The notes below the pieces were generated by a model. That model saw nothing but the letters and a program-made list of their open reading frames with translations, had not been told where the DNA came from and did no database searches. Shown piece after piece: positions 8,983 through 16,817 of a stretch of 64,000 bases of DNA. Every line of letters begins with the position of its first letter. The stretch's first letter is position 1. Position numbers and translations under genes: made by a program. The stretch is from NCBI RefSeq assembly GCF_001422445.1, contig NZ_LMNA01000030.1, forward strand, positions 392,781 to 456,780. The letters are read 5' to 3'. Source of the DNA: Pseudorhodoferax sp. Leaf274 (GTDB lineage: Bacteria > Pseudomonadota > Gammaproteobacteria > Burkholderiales > Burkholderiaceae_C).

Positions 8983-8997
8983 TAAGAACAACTCTCA
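8983..8997. promoter_or_regulatory. Fur-box-like inverted repeat upstream of PepSY operon
   Basis: TAAGAAC-A-ACTCTCA is a 7-1-7 imperfect inverted repeat resembling the GAGAAT-n-ATTCTC core of Fur sites (10 of 12 core positions by eye). It overlaps the end of a TAGAAT hexamer (8978-8983) that could be the -10 box, and ends ten bases before the DUF3649 start codon. The location fits repression of the downstream operon by iron-loaded Fur. Not verified by a matrix search. Confidence 0.4.
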
Positions 8998-9006
8998 ACA
9001 ACTCCC

Positions 9007-9306
9007 ATGCACGCACCTGCCGTCACCCGCCCGCAACTCGTAGCGCGCATCGCCGCCGCCGTCCTGGGCGGCTATGCCTTTTCCTGGGGGCTCGTCGCGC
9101 TTGGAATGGCCGGCCTGTTCGCGCTGGGCATGCCGTTCCACGATGCCGAGCACCTGACCGCCATGCTCGCCATGCTGGCCTATCTGGTGGTGTTCCTGTG
9201 GGCCTTCGCGGCGCGCAGCCTGCCGCGCGTGTGGCTGGTGCTGGCGGGCGGCGGGGCGGTGATGGCGGGCGCGGCCTCGCTGCTGCAATCCGCGCTACTG
9301 CGCTGA
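9007..9306 (+). CDS. DUF3649 family membrane protein
   Basis: 99-residue protein with three predicted hydrophobic segments (about 15-38, 46-70 and 75-95). It matches the pattern of DUF3649 proteins, which are found next to PepSY and DUF3325 membrane proteins in siderophore/iron-uptake loci of Gram-negative bacteria; the molecular function is not known. The first gene of a three-gene operon, followed after 11 bases by the PepSY gene. No good ribosome site precedes the ATG at 9007, which together with the close TAGAAT suggests a short leader. Confidence 0.75.
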   Translation: MHAPAVTRPQLVARIAAAVLGGYAFSWGLVALGMAGLFALGMPFHDAEHLTAMLAMLAYLVVFLWAFAARSLPRVWLVLAGGGAVMAGAASLLQSALLR

Positions 9307-9317
9307 AAGGGCCGACG

Positions 9318-10997
9318 ATGTTCCCCAATTTCCGCCTCGCCATGGCCTGGCTGCACACCTGGTTCGGGCTGGTGCTCGGCTTCGTGCTGATGGTCGTGTT
9401 CTTCTTCGGCGCGCTGTCGGTGTTCGACCGCGAGATCGACCGCTGGGCCATCCCGGCCTCGCGCTTCGCGCCGCAGCCCATGCCGTCCTTCGACCGGATG
9501 CTCAAGCCGATCTTCGCGGGCATGCAGCCGAACAAGGAGAACGTGGCACTGCTGCAGGGCCGGGTGGACGGCCCCATTCCCGAGCGCTTCGACACCGTGC
9601 GCAGCTGGGGCGCCTACACCACCCACCGCGATCCGGTGCTGGGCATCTTTGCCAACTACGAGGTGCCGGGCGCCAAGGACCCTGAAGAAGGCGTCTGGGG
9701 CACCCGCACCATCGATCCGCGCAGCGGCGCCGCGCTGCCGGACGACCGGCTCAAGATCGGCAGCCAGTTCTTCTACCCGCTGCACTACAGCCTGAACCTG
9801 AACTGGATGAGCCTGGGCACCTGGATCGTCGGCTTCGCCGCGCTGACGATGCTGGCCGCGCTGGTCAGCGGCGTGGTGATGCACCGCAAGATCTTCCGCG
9901 AGTTCTTCACCTTCCGCCCGAAGAAGGCAACGCAGCGCAGTGCGCTGGACCTGCACAACATGACGGGCGTGGTGGCGCTGCCGTTCCACTTCTTCTTCGC
10001 CTTCACGGGGCTGGTGATCTTCGCGGGCATCTACTTCCCGGTCGGCCCCACCCAGCTGAACCCGCTGCACGAGCTGCACGAGAAGCTCGAAGCCCAGGAG
10101 ACCGGCCTGCCGCACGAGCGCGCGGGCGTGGCCGCGCCGCTGGCCTCGGTGGATGCCATGGTGGGCGAGGCCCAGCGCCGCTGGCGCGACAAGGGCATGG
10201 GCGGCGAGGTCGGCTTCCTGTCGTTGCAGCACGTGGGCGACGCCAACGGCTATGTCAGCGTCTACCGCGCGGGCACCGACCGCATCGCGCTGGTGGGCGA
10301 GGGCATCCACTTCAAGGCCTCCACCGGCGCGCTGCTGCGCGAGGACCCGCCGCAGAGCGCGGTCGACAGCGTCAACGAGTTCCTGACCGGCCTGCACCTG
10401 CAGCACTTTCGCCACTGGCTGCTGCGATGGTTCTACGTGCTGGGCGGGCTGGCGGGCTGCGTCTGCATCGCGACCGGCTTCGTCTTCTTCGTCGAGAAGC
10501 GCAAGAAGCAGCACGCCAGGCAGGGCATCCAGGGCGTGCGCACGGTCGATGCGCTGGCCGTGACCACGGTGACGGGCATGCTGGTGGCCGCGCTGGGCAT
10601 GCTGATCGCCAACCGGTTGCTGCCCGACAGCCTGCCGGCCGGCTGGCCGGCGCGCGGCGACCTGGAGCGCTATGCCTTCTGGGCCGGCTGGACGTTGGCG
10701 CTGGTGCATGCGCTGTGGCGCAGCGCCCCCGTGGCCCAGGGCCGCAGCAACCCGGCCTGGCGCGAGCAGTGCGTGGCCGTGGCCGGGCTCGCGGTGCTGG
10801 CCGTGGCGCTGAACTGGCTGACCACGGGCGACCATCTGTGGAAGACCCTGGGCGCGGGCTACTGGCCGGTGGCGGGCGTCGACCTGTTCCTGCTGGCCGG
10901 CGCGGGCATCGCCGTGCTGGCCGCGCGCAAGCTGCGCCGCCGCACCGCGGGCCAGGCCGCCGGCGCTGGCCTGGCGCGGGAGACCCTCCATGCGTGA
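9318..10997 (+). CDS. PepSY-associated TM helix protein (iron-uptake type)
   Basis: 559-residue inner-membrane protein. It begins with the PepSY-TM signature: a first helix with LAMAWLHTWFGLVLGFVLM, an extracytoplasmic region, a second helix near 170-190, conserved ALDLHNMTGVVALPFHFFFAFTGL (about 213-236), then further helices near 375-395 and in the C-terminal third. Conserved histidines in the helices resemble those of heme-binding or reductase-type members, and the family is often proposed to reduce ferric siderophores at the membrane; that role is inferred. AAAGGG ribosome site; the 3' end overlaps the DUF3325 gene by eight bases. Confidence 0.85.
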   Translation: MFPNFRLAMAWLHTWFGLVLGFVLMVVFFFGALSVFDREIDRWAIPASRFAPQPMPSFDRMLKPIFAGMQPNKENVALLQGRVDGPIPERFDTVRSWGAYTTHRDPVLGIFANYEVPGAKDPEEGVWGTRTIDPRSGAALPDDRLKIGSQFFYPLHYSLNLNWMSLGTWIVGFAALTMLAALVSGVVMHRKIFREFFTFRPKKATQRSALDLHNMTGVVALPFHFFFAFTGLVIFAGIYFPVGPTQLNPLHELHEKLEAQETGLPHERAGVAAPLASVDAMVGEAQRRWRDKGMGGEVGFLSLQHVGDANGYVSVYRAGTDRIALVGEGIHFKASTGALLREDPPQSAVDSVNEFLTGLHLQHFRHWLLRWFYVLGGLAGCVCIATGFVFFVEKRKKQHARQGIQGVRTVDALAVTTVTGMLVAALGMLIANRLLPDSLPAGWPARGDLERYAFWAGWTLALVHALWRSAPVAQGRSNPAWREQCVAVAGLAVLAVALNWLTTGDHLWKTLGAGYWPVAGVDLFLLAGAGIAVLAARKLRRRTAGQAAGAGLARETLHA

Positions 10998-11319
10998 TGC
11001 CTTGCTGCTGGGCGCGGCGGTGCTGTCGGCGCTGGCCGGCATGGGCTGGCTCGCGCTGGCCATGGAGGTGCATTGGCAACAGGTCTGCGGGGCTGGCGCG
11101 CCGCCGCCCGCCGGCGCGCAGTGGCTGCGCGTGCCGGGCGCGGTGGCGCTGGCCGGCTCGCTGGTGCTGTGCCTGGCGGTCGACCATGCGTCGATGGCCG
11201 CGCTGGTCTGGGTCATGTCGCTGGCCGCCGCCGCGTTGTGCGTGGCCGCGGCGCTGACCTGGCGGCCGCACTGGCTGCGCGTGCTGGTGCCCGGCGCGGG
11301 CCGCCCCGCACGGGCCTGA
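10990..11319 (+). CDS. DUF3325 family membrane protein
   Basis: 109 residues with three hydrophobic segments (about 4-24, 47-65 and 68-88) and a basic tail. This is the usual third partner of DUF3649 and PepSY genes in iron-related operons. It starts inside the last codons of the PepSY gene (8-base overlap), so it is translationally coupled. Function unknown. Confidence 0.75.
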   Translation: MRDALLLGAAVLSALAGMGWLALAMEVHWQQVCGAGAPPPAGAQWLRVPGAVALAGSLVLCLAVDHASMAALVWVMSLAAAALCVAAALTWRPHWLRVLVPGAGRPARA

Positions 11320-11406
11320 CGGCATCGCTCCACACCGCTCCACGTCGCTCCACACGGTGGCAACATGCATCCCCTGGCTCCGCCGGGGGCCATCCTGGAT
11401 TTCCAC

Positions 11407-12150
11407 ATGACCACGCCTTCGTTCGTCCCTCCGCTGACCCCGCCCGACCAGGTGGTTGCCACCGTGCACCGCCAGGGCTATGCCGTGCTCGCGGCCGCCA
11501 CCGTGGGCGCGCTGGCCGGCTGCACGGCCGAGGCGCTGCGCGTGCTGGAGCCGTCCTGGTCCGACCTGCCGCCCGACGCCTACCTCAAGGACGGCGGCCG
11601 CTACCGCCGCCGCCGCCACGCCAGCTTCATCGCCGACGGCGGCCAGCTGCAGGCGGTGCCGCACCGCGCGCACTGGCAGCCCGTGGCCTACAACGCGCTG
11701 CACGGCGGCATGGAGCGCTGGTTCGAGCCCATGCTGGCCGCCGACCTCGTGCAGCCGGCCTGGCAGCAACTGGTGCTGGGCCTGGCCGGCCTGTGCAGCA
11801 GCCTGCGCGGCGGCGCGCCCGCGCGCTGGTACGTGGAGGCGCACCAGTTCCGCATCGACACCACCGACGGCATCGGCCGGCCCACGCCGGAGGGTGCGCA
11901 CCGCGACGGCGTGGACTTCGTGGCCGTGGTGCTGGTGAGCCGGCAGGGCATCAAGGGGGCGGAGACGCGCGTGTTCGAGGCCGACGGCCCCAACGGGCAG
12001 CGCTTCACGCTGACCGAACCGTGGTCTCTTCTGTTCCTGGACGACGCGCGCGTGATCCACGAGTCCACCCCGATCCAGCCGCTGGACGCGGGCGGGCACC
12101 GCGATACGCTGGTGCTGACGTTCCGGTCCAAAGGCTTCCAGGACGCCTGA
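11407..12150 (+). CDS. 2OG-Fe(II) dioxygenase family protein
   Basis: 247 residues resembling the 2OG-Fe_Oxy_2 family, which includes free-amino-acid hydroxylases. Iron ligands are visible as H-x-D in GAHRDGVDFV and a distal His in ARVIHESTPI, followed by an Arg (HRDTLVLTF) positioned to bind 2-oxoglutarate. Substrate unknown. An in-frame ATG at 11365 would add 14 residues; I prefer 11407 because the extra codons (CAT, GCT, GAT) are unlike the gene's usual G/C-ending codons. Neither start has a strong ribosome site. The 3' end overlaps the convergent PQ-loop gene by 146 bases. Confidence 0.8.
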   Translation: MTTPSFVPPLTPPDQVVATVHRQGYAVLAAATVGALAGCTAEALRVLEPSWSDLPPDAYLKDGGRYRRRRHASFIADGGQLQAVPHRAHWQPVAYNALHGGMERWFEPMLAADLVQPAWQQLVLGLAGLCSSLRGGAPARWYVEAHQFRIDTTDGIGRPTPEGAHRDGVDFVAVVLVSRQGIKGAETRVFEADGPNGQRFTLTEPWSLLFLDDARVIHESTPIQPLDAGGHRDTLVLTFRSKGFQDA

Positions 12151-12496
12151 GGCTGCGGCCGCGGGGTGCCGGCACGGGCGCCTGCCGGTGCCACTGCAGG
12201 CGGCGGTGGGCCGCGATGGCCGTCACGCAACCGCAGCCGACCAGGTTGATGGCGGAGATCAAGGCCAGCGGGCCGTCGTGCGCCACCATCGCCGCATAGG
12301 CCAGCGCGCACAGGTTCGAGACGGTCCACGAGCCCCAGGTCAGCAGCGACAGCGTGCGCGCGCCCTCGGTGTCGCGCCACACGGCGCGGATCTGCGGCAG
12401 GTAGGTGACCACGCGCACGGCGTTGGTCGACAGGTAGAGCCAGACCACCGCGTTCAGCGTCGGCGACAGGGCTTGCAGGTGGTCGATGGCGGCCAT
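12005..12496 (-). CDS. PQ-loop / SemiSWEET-like membrane protein with odd tail
   Basis: 163 residues as read. Residues 1-105 contain three hydrophobic segments and the motif YLPQIRAVWRDTEGARTLSL followed by TWGSWTVSN, the PQ-loop of SWEET-type sugar or solute transporters, which work as dimers of three-helix units. The start at 12496 has a GAGGAA ribosome site. Beyond about residue 110 the reading becomes Arg/Pro/Gly-rich and lies antisense to the convergent dioxygenase gene, so this tail may be read-through after loss of an earlier stop rather than a domain. Transported substrate unknown. Confidence 0.75.
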   Translation of the reverse strand: MAAIDHLQALSPTLNAVVWLYLSTNAVRVVTYLPQIRAVWRDTEGARTLSLLTWGSWTVSNLCALAYAAMVAHDGPLALISAINLVGCGCVTAIAAHRRLQWHRQAPVPAPRGRSLRRPGSLWTGTSAPAYRGARPRPAAGSGWTRGSRARRPGTEETTVRSA

Positions 12497-12636
12497 CGTC
12501 GGGTTCCTCGCATTCGGCAAGGGGCGAGTCTGTGTCGCGGCCCGGGGCCGCGCATCCACAAGGCGTGGGAATGTCGCGCGTCCCTACCGTGTTTGCGGGA
12601 TGCCCTGCGTGGCCGTGGCCCGGGTCCGGCGCAGCT

Positions 12637-13389
12637 TCAGTCGTCCGGCTCCCCTTGCAGCAGGCGCAGGCCGATGCGGTGCGTGAGCGCCTCGTAGGTG
12701 ATGGGCGGCTGCACGTGGGCGCCAGCGCTGTTGGGCAGCCAGTGCGCCCAGGCCCGGTTCGTGCTGGCGTCATAGACCAGCTTGAACATCGCCTCGGGCA
12801 CCCAGACCCGGCCCGGCCCCAGCCGCGCGGGCTGCGGGCCGAACACCGGGCCGGTGACCACGTAGACATCGCCGCGGGCGCGGCGGACGTAGCGGCGCGT
12901 GTCCTGCTCGATGCGGTTCCACGGCCCCTGGTTGGCGGCCGGCACCTGCGGGACCATGTTGGCCAGCGAGAAGCTCTGCGCGAAGCCTTGCGCCTGCGTC
13001 ATGTCGCCGGCCGGCACCACGTGCCCGCGGTCCATGCGCTGGCCGTCGGGCAGCGCGGTGCGATAGTCCTGCAGCGTGGCGCGCTCGGCGCGTGGCAGCC
13101 GGGCCTCCTCGTAGAACGGGTTGCGGCCGCGCTGGTGCTTCGCCGCGCCCTCGAAGTCGCGGCGGTTCAGCCGCTCGACGGCATAGACCGGCGTCTTGCT
13201 GGTGGCCGAGTAGAGGATGGCGAAGCCGTCGAAGCACAGCGGCCGCGTCGCCTGCGCGAAGCCCTGCGGCAGCTGCGGCACATGGCGCTGCGGAAACAGC
13301 GCCAGGCAGCCCTCGAATGCGGCCTGGGCCGGCATGCCGGCCAGGGCCAGCCACGCCAGCGCCAGGCCTGCACGCCAAGCCCGCCTCAC
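12637..13389 (-). CDS. Secreted DNA/RNA non-specific endonuclease
   Basis: 250-residue member of the beta-beta-alpha-metal nuclease family (NucA/Serratia type). Signal peptide from RRAWRAGLALAWLAL to PAQAA, then the nuclease domain with the catalytic motif DRGHVVPAGDM (about 119-129; the His is the general base) and the metal-site NQGPWNRIEQ helix. Expected to hydrolyse DNA and RNA in the periplasm or outside. The start is GTG at 13387-13389, which shares bases with the stop of the upstream small gene (GTGA). That start places the signal peptide correctly. Confidence 0.88.
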   Translation of the reverse strand: MRRAWRAGLALAWLALAGMPAQAAFEGCLALFPQRHVPQLPQGFAQATRPLCFDGFAILYSATSKTPVYAVERLNRRDFEGAAKHQRGRNPFYEEARLPRAERATLQDYRTALPDGQRMDRGHVVPAGDMTQAQGFAQSFSLANMVPQVPAANQGPWNRIEQDTRRYVRRARGDVYVVTGPVFGPQPARLGPGRVWVPEAMFKLVYDASTNRAWAHWLPNSAGAHVQPPITYEALTHRIGLRLLQGEPDD

Positions 13390-13544
13390 AGCACGAAGCC
13401 GAAGGTGGCCGCCAGCGCGCCCAGGCCCGCGCTGCAGACGGCCAGGGCCCTGGCATCGCGGTGGTTGTCGAGCTGGCGTTCGCGCCAGGCGGCGTGCAAC
13501 AGGAAAAGGGCGACGAGCCCGAGCAATGCGGTGTAGGCGTTCAT
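13386..13544 (-). CDS. Small single-pass membrane protein coupled to nuclease
   Basis: 52-residue protein: an N-terminal hydrophobic helix (about 4-18), a charged middle (WRERQLDNHRDARAL) and a second hydrophobic stretch (about 34-52). I do not recognise a family. Its stop overlaps the nuclease start by four bases (GTGA), a coupling that supports both being real. Codons end almost entirely in G or C. Possible roles (export partner, inhibitor, anchor) are speculation. Confidence 0.6.
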   Translation of the reverse strand: MNAYTALLGLVALFLLHAAWRERQLDNHRDARALAVCSAGLGALAATFGFVL

Positions 13545-13649
13545 GGGAATGGGAGCAAAAGGAAGGGCAGGGGCGCGCCTTCGGGCGGCCCCGTGCCAGG
13601 GAAAGTCGGAGGGAAATCGGCGCGCCGGGCCAAGGCCGGGCGCGCGGCG

Positions 13650-13665
13650 CGTCACGCGCGTGACG
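13650..13665. repeat. 16-bp perfect palindrome
   Basis: CGTCACGCGCGTGACG is fully self-complementary. It covers the stop codon of the minus-strand hypothetical gene and lies about 105 bases upstream of the small membrane gene's start. No T-tract follows in either direction, so a classical terminator is unlikely; an operator is possible. Confidence 0.45.
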
Positions 13666-13987
13666 GCGGTGCGCGGGCGCGGTAGCCCGCCAGCACCGGT
13701 GCGCCGGCGCGGCCGGGCGTGGCGATGCAGGGGCGTGGCTGCGGGCCGGCCGGCAGCAGCGTGGGCGCCCGGCCGCCGGCCAGCATGTCGTCGGCCGACA
13801 GGCTGGCCGTGCGCGGTGCGTGCTGGCGCTGGGCGAGCGCGTCGGCGCGGTCTCGCCGCGCGGTGTCGCCATGCCAGTGCGCGGCCGATGCCTCGACGTG
13901 CAGCGCCGGGGCATCCCCGCCCTGCAGGCCGCCGAGCAGCAACTGCAGCAGCAGCCACAGTCCCAGCGTGGTCCGTGCGGCGGTCAC
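13652..13987 (-). CDS. Hypothetical secreted protein
   Basis: 111 residues starting with a probable GTG. The N-terminus is a short basic segment followed by LGLWLLLQLLLGGLQGG, a convincing signal peptide core; the mature part (Ala/Arg/Gly/Pro-rich) matches no family I know and has one Cys. About nine in ten codons end in G or C, which supports coding. No ribosome site precedes the GTG, so the true start may differ. It precedes the small membrane gene and nuclease on the same strand by about 107 bases. Confidence 0.5.
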   Translation of the reverse strand: MTAARTTLGLWLLLQLLLGGLQGGDAPALHVEASAAHWHGDTARRDRADALAQRQHAPRTASLSADDMLAGGRAPTLLPAGPQPRPCIATPGRAGAPVLAGYRARAPPSRA

Positions 13988-14109
13988 GCGGGCCGGGACT
14001 GCCGCGGGCGGCGGGTCGGGGGTGGCGGCAGGATCAGGAACTCCGGCAAGGCATGGCGGCGGCGATGGTAGGTGCAGCACTGGCGCGGCCGGGCATTTCC
14101 CTTCGAACA

Positions 14110-14125
14110 TCCGCCAAATGGCGGA
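14110..14125. promoter_or_regulatory. Inverted repeat upstream of luxR-type gene
   Basis: TCCGCCA-AA-TGGCGGA: perfect 7-bp arms with a two-base centre, 100 bases upstream of the LuxR-type regulator start. Size and symmetry fit a dimeric regulator site, possibly autoregulation by the adjacent LuxR-type protein or control of the divergent minus-strand gene. Confidence 0.45.
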
Positions 14126-14225
14126 CGCGCCGCAGCGCATGCGCGCGACACCGTGCGCGCGCCGGGAGTACAAGTGGCGCGCTGTCCGCCGGGTGGGGGC
14201 CCGTCCACAGCGCGGGAGGAACTGC

Positions 14226-15308
14226 ATGCAGATCGGAACCGTGGTGCGCCGTGCGCTGGACGCTGCGCGGCATCTGGATGGCGCGGCGCCGCCGTGGCAG
14301 GCGGTGCTGGAGGGCCTGGCCGAGCTGACGGGCGCCGATTCGGCCACCTACACGGCGTTCGACGGCGCCGGCGGCTTGCTGGCCTTCGAGATCCGCGGCG
14401 GCGATGCCGCGGCCCAGCGTGCGTATGTGGACCACTACCACCCGCACGACATCATGAGCCCGGTGGCGCGCGGCGCCGCCGCCGGCACCTGGCTCGACAG
14501 CGCGCAGTTCTATTCCACCGCCAGCCTGCAGCGCAACATGTTCTATGCCGACTTCATGTGCAAGCACCGGCTGCGCCAGATGCTGGCCTTCATGACCGAG
14601 GTCTCTGCGGGCCGGCTCAGCGCGGTGTGCGTGCAGCGCAGCCTGGTGGACACGCGCATCGGCGACGTGCTGGCGGCCGCGCCCATGCGCGCGTTGACGC
14701 AGGCGGTGGGCGAGGCGTTGGCGCGCGAACGCACGCGCGCGGTGCAGGCCCTGGCCGTGGTGGAGGCCGCGCTGGACTCGTTCGGCGAAACCGTGCTGCT
14801 CGTGGCGCGTTCGGGCGCGCTGGTCCATGCGCCCGGGCCGGCCGCCCAGGCCTGGTTCAGCCGGCCCGGGGCGCTGGTGCCGCGCGGCGGCCTGCTGCAG
14901 CACCGTGAGCCGGCCCTGCAGGCCGCCTGGCTGGTCGCCGTGCAGCGGGCCGCGGGCGGCGAGGCCGTGGCGCTGGCGCTGCCGGCCGGCCAGGGTGCGG
15001 CGCACCGGCTGGCGCTGGCCCGTGCGCCGGCTGCACTTGCCGGTGCCGAGGCGCTGGTGCTGGTGCGTGTCGCCGCCGACCGGCAACGCAAGCCGGTGCA
15101 GGCCGAACTGCTGCGCCTCGCGTTCGGGCTGACCACGGCCGAAGCCGCCGTGCTGGCCGCACTGGCCGAGGGGGTGGCGCCGGTCGACTACGCGGCGCGC
15201 CACGGCGTGGCGATCAGCACCGTGCGCACGCAGATCGCGGTGCTGATGGCCAAGATGGGCTGCTCGCGCCAGGTCGACCTGGTGCGCAAGGCCTGCGCGC
15301 TGGGCTGA
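14226..15308 (+). CDS. LuxR-family transcriptional regulator
   Basis: 360 residues. The C-terminal 65 residues form a LuxR/NarL helix-turn-helix (LTTAEAAVLAALAEG, YAARHGVAISTVRTQI recognition region, CSRQVDLVRKA). The rest has no receiver-domain Asp pattern or known autoinducer-binding signature; residues 20-160 resemble a GAF-like fold by hydrophobic pattern. Target genes unknown. The ATG at 14226 has a strong GGGAGGAA ribosome site. Its stop abuts the stop of the convergent malQ gene with no spacer. Confidence 0.85.
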   Translation: MQIGTVVRRALDAARHLDGAAPPWQAVLEGLAELTGADSATYTAFDGAGGLLAFEIRGGDAAAQRAYVDHYHPHDIMSPVARGAAAGTWLDSAQFYSTASLQRNMFYADFMCKHRLRQMLAFMTEVSAGRLSAVCVQRSLVDTRIGDVLAAAPMRALTQAVGEALARERTRAVQALAVVEAALDSFGETVLLVARSGALVHAPGPAAQAWFSRPGALVPRGGLLQHREPALQAAWLVAVQRAAGGEAVALALPAGQGAAHRLALARAPAALAGAEALVLVRVAADRQRKPVQAELLRLAFGLTTAEAAVLAALAEGVAPVDYAARHGVAISTVRTQIAVLMAKMGCSRQVDLVRKACALG

Positions 15309-16811
15309 TCAGGCGCGTCCGTACAGCAGGGTCAGCGCGGCCAGCCGCTCGGCGTGCTCGGGCCGCACCATGTCCCAGCCGAAGCGCCAGGCCCAGTGGC
15401 CTTCGCCCTCGCCGGGCAGGTTCATGCGGTGCTCGGCGCCCAGGCCCAGCACGTCCTGCAGGGGTGCGATGGCGGTGTCGGCCACGCTGGCCCAGGCCAG
15501 GCGGATCAGCGCCCAATGGATGGCGGGCGTGATCTGCTCGACGCCCTGGCCCATGTAGGCCGCGGCCTGTTCGCGCTCGGCCATGCCGGCCGTGGCCCAC
15601 CAGCCGCGCGTGGTGTCGTTGTCGTGCGTGCCCGTGTAGACCACGGTGTCGGCCTCGTGGTGGTGCGGCAGGTAGGGGTTCTGCGCCTTGCCGTCGAAGG
15701 CGAAGTGCAGCACGCGCATGCCGGGCAGGTTGGCGCCGCGGCGCAGCGCGTCCACGTCGGGCGTGATGATGCCCAGGTCCTCTGCGATGATGGGCAGCGG
15801 GCCCAGCCCGTCGGCGATGGCGTCGAACAGCGCCGGCCCGGGGCCGGGAACCCAGCGGCCGTGGATGGCCGTGGGCTCGCTGGCCGGGATCTCCCAGTGC
15901 GCCGCGAAGCCGCGGAAATGGTCGATGCGCACCACGTCCACGAGCGCGAAGGTGTGGCGGATGCGCGCCGTCCACCAGGCATAGCCCTCGGCCGCATGCG
16001 CGCTCCAGCGGTACAGCGGATTGCCCCAGCGCTGGCCGGTGGCGCTGAAGTAGTCGGGCGGCACGCCGGCGACCACGCTCAGGTGGCCGTCGGGCTCCAG
16101 CTCGAACAGGTCCTGCCGGGCCCAGACCTCGGCGCTCTGCGGCGCGATGAAGATCGGTGCGTCCCCGACGATGGCCACGCCCTTGCCATTGGCGTAGGCC
16201 TTCAGGCGCCGCCATTGCACGAAGAACTGCCACTGCACGAAGCGCCAGAACGCGATGCGTTCGGCGTGCAGCGCGGCGGCCTCGGCCAGCGCGGCCGGCA
16301 CGCGGCGCGCCAGCGGCGCCGGCCAGTCGGCCCAGTCGCGCCCGGGATGGGCTTCGCTGAGCGCCATGAACAGCGCATAGTCTTCCAGCCAGGGCGCGTG
16401 TTCGACGCAGAAGGCCTGGTGCGCCGTGCGCTGCGCGGGGCGCGCGTCCGTTGCAAAGGCCTGGGCCGCCTGCGCGAGCAGGGCCATGCGCCAGGGCACC
16501 ATGGCGGCGAAGTCGATGCGCAGCGCGTCGAAGGCCGGCGGCTGCGCCAGGGCGGCCTCGGGCAGCCAGCCCTCGGCCGCCAGCGCGGCGAGGTCGATCA
16601 GCAGCACGTTGCCCGCGAAGGCCGAGGGGCTCATGTATGGCGAGTTGCCGGGGCCGACGCCGCCGAGCGGCAGGATCTGCCAGAGCTTCTGGCCGGCCGT
16701 GGCCAGCCAGTCGACGAAGTGGTGGGCCGCGGGGCCGAGGTCGCCGGCGCCGTGCGGGCCGGGCAGGCTGGTGGGGTGCAGCAGGATGCCGCTGGCGCGG
16801 GGTAGTCGCAT
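15309..16811 (-). CDS. malQ: 4-alpha-glucanotransferase (amylomaltase)
   Basis: 500-residue GH77 enzyme that transfers maltodextrin segments between glucan chains. Family start SGILLHPTSLPGPHGAGDLG; substrate loop NSPYMSPSAFAGN; catalytic nucleophile in VVRIDHFRGF (about 288-297), acid/base Glu in IIAEDLG (about 335-341) and the GTHDNDT transition-state Asp region (about 391-397). Length is normal for the bacterial short form. Last gene of the glgP-glgB-glgX-malQ operon, six bases after glgX, consistent with clearing the short maltodextrins left by phosphorylase and debranching. Confidence 0.96.
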   Translation of the reverse strand: MRLPRASGILLHPTSLPGPHGAGDLGPAAHHFVDWLATAGQKLWQILPLGGVGPGNSPYMSPSAFAGNVLLIDLAALAAEGWLPEAALAQPPAFDALRIDFAAMVPWRMALLAQAAQAFATDARPAQRTAHQAFCVEHAPWLEDYALFMALSEAHPGRDWADWPAPLARRVPAALAEAAALHAERIAFWRFVQWQFFVQWRRLKAYANGKGVAIVGDAPIFIAPQSAEVWARQDLFELEPDGHLSVVAGVPPDYFSATGQRWGNPLYRWSAHAAEGYAWWTARIRHTFALVDVVRIDHFRGFAAHWEIPASEPTAIHGRWVPGPGPALFDAIADGLGPLPIIAEDLGIITPDVDALRRGANLPGMRVLHFAFDGKAQNPYLPHHHEADTVVYTGTHDNDTTRGWWATAGMAEREQAAAYMGQGVEQITPAIHWALIRLAWASVADTAIAPLQDVLGLGAEHRMNLPGEGEGHWAWRFGWDMVRPEHAERLAALTLLYGRA

Positions 16812-16817
16812 GGAACG

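Larger units (their letters stand above)
13545..14225. other. 681-base region between nuclease operon and luxR gene
   Basis: Contains one probable gene on the minus strand (13652-13987) and two clear palindromes (13650-13665 and 14110-14125), listed separately. The rest (13545-13649 and 13988-14225) shows no supported gene; several long open frames here are GC-rich shadows without ribosome sites. Confidence 0.5.

Noticed and set aside
11365-11406. Upstream ATG extension of the 2OG-Fe dioxygenase
   Set aside because: Codon use of the extra 14 codons is unlike the gene; not excluded, only less likely.
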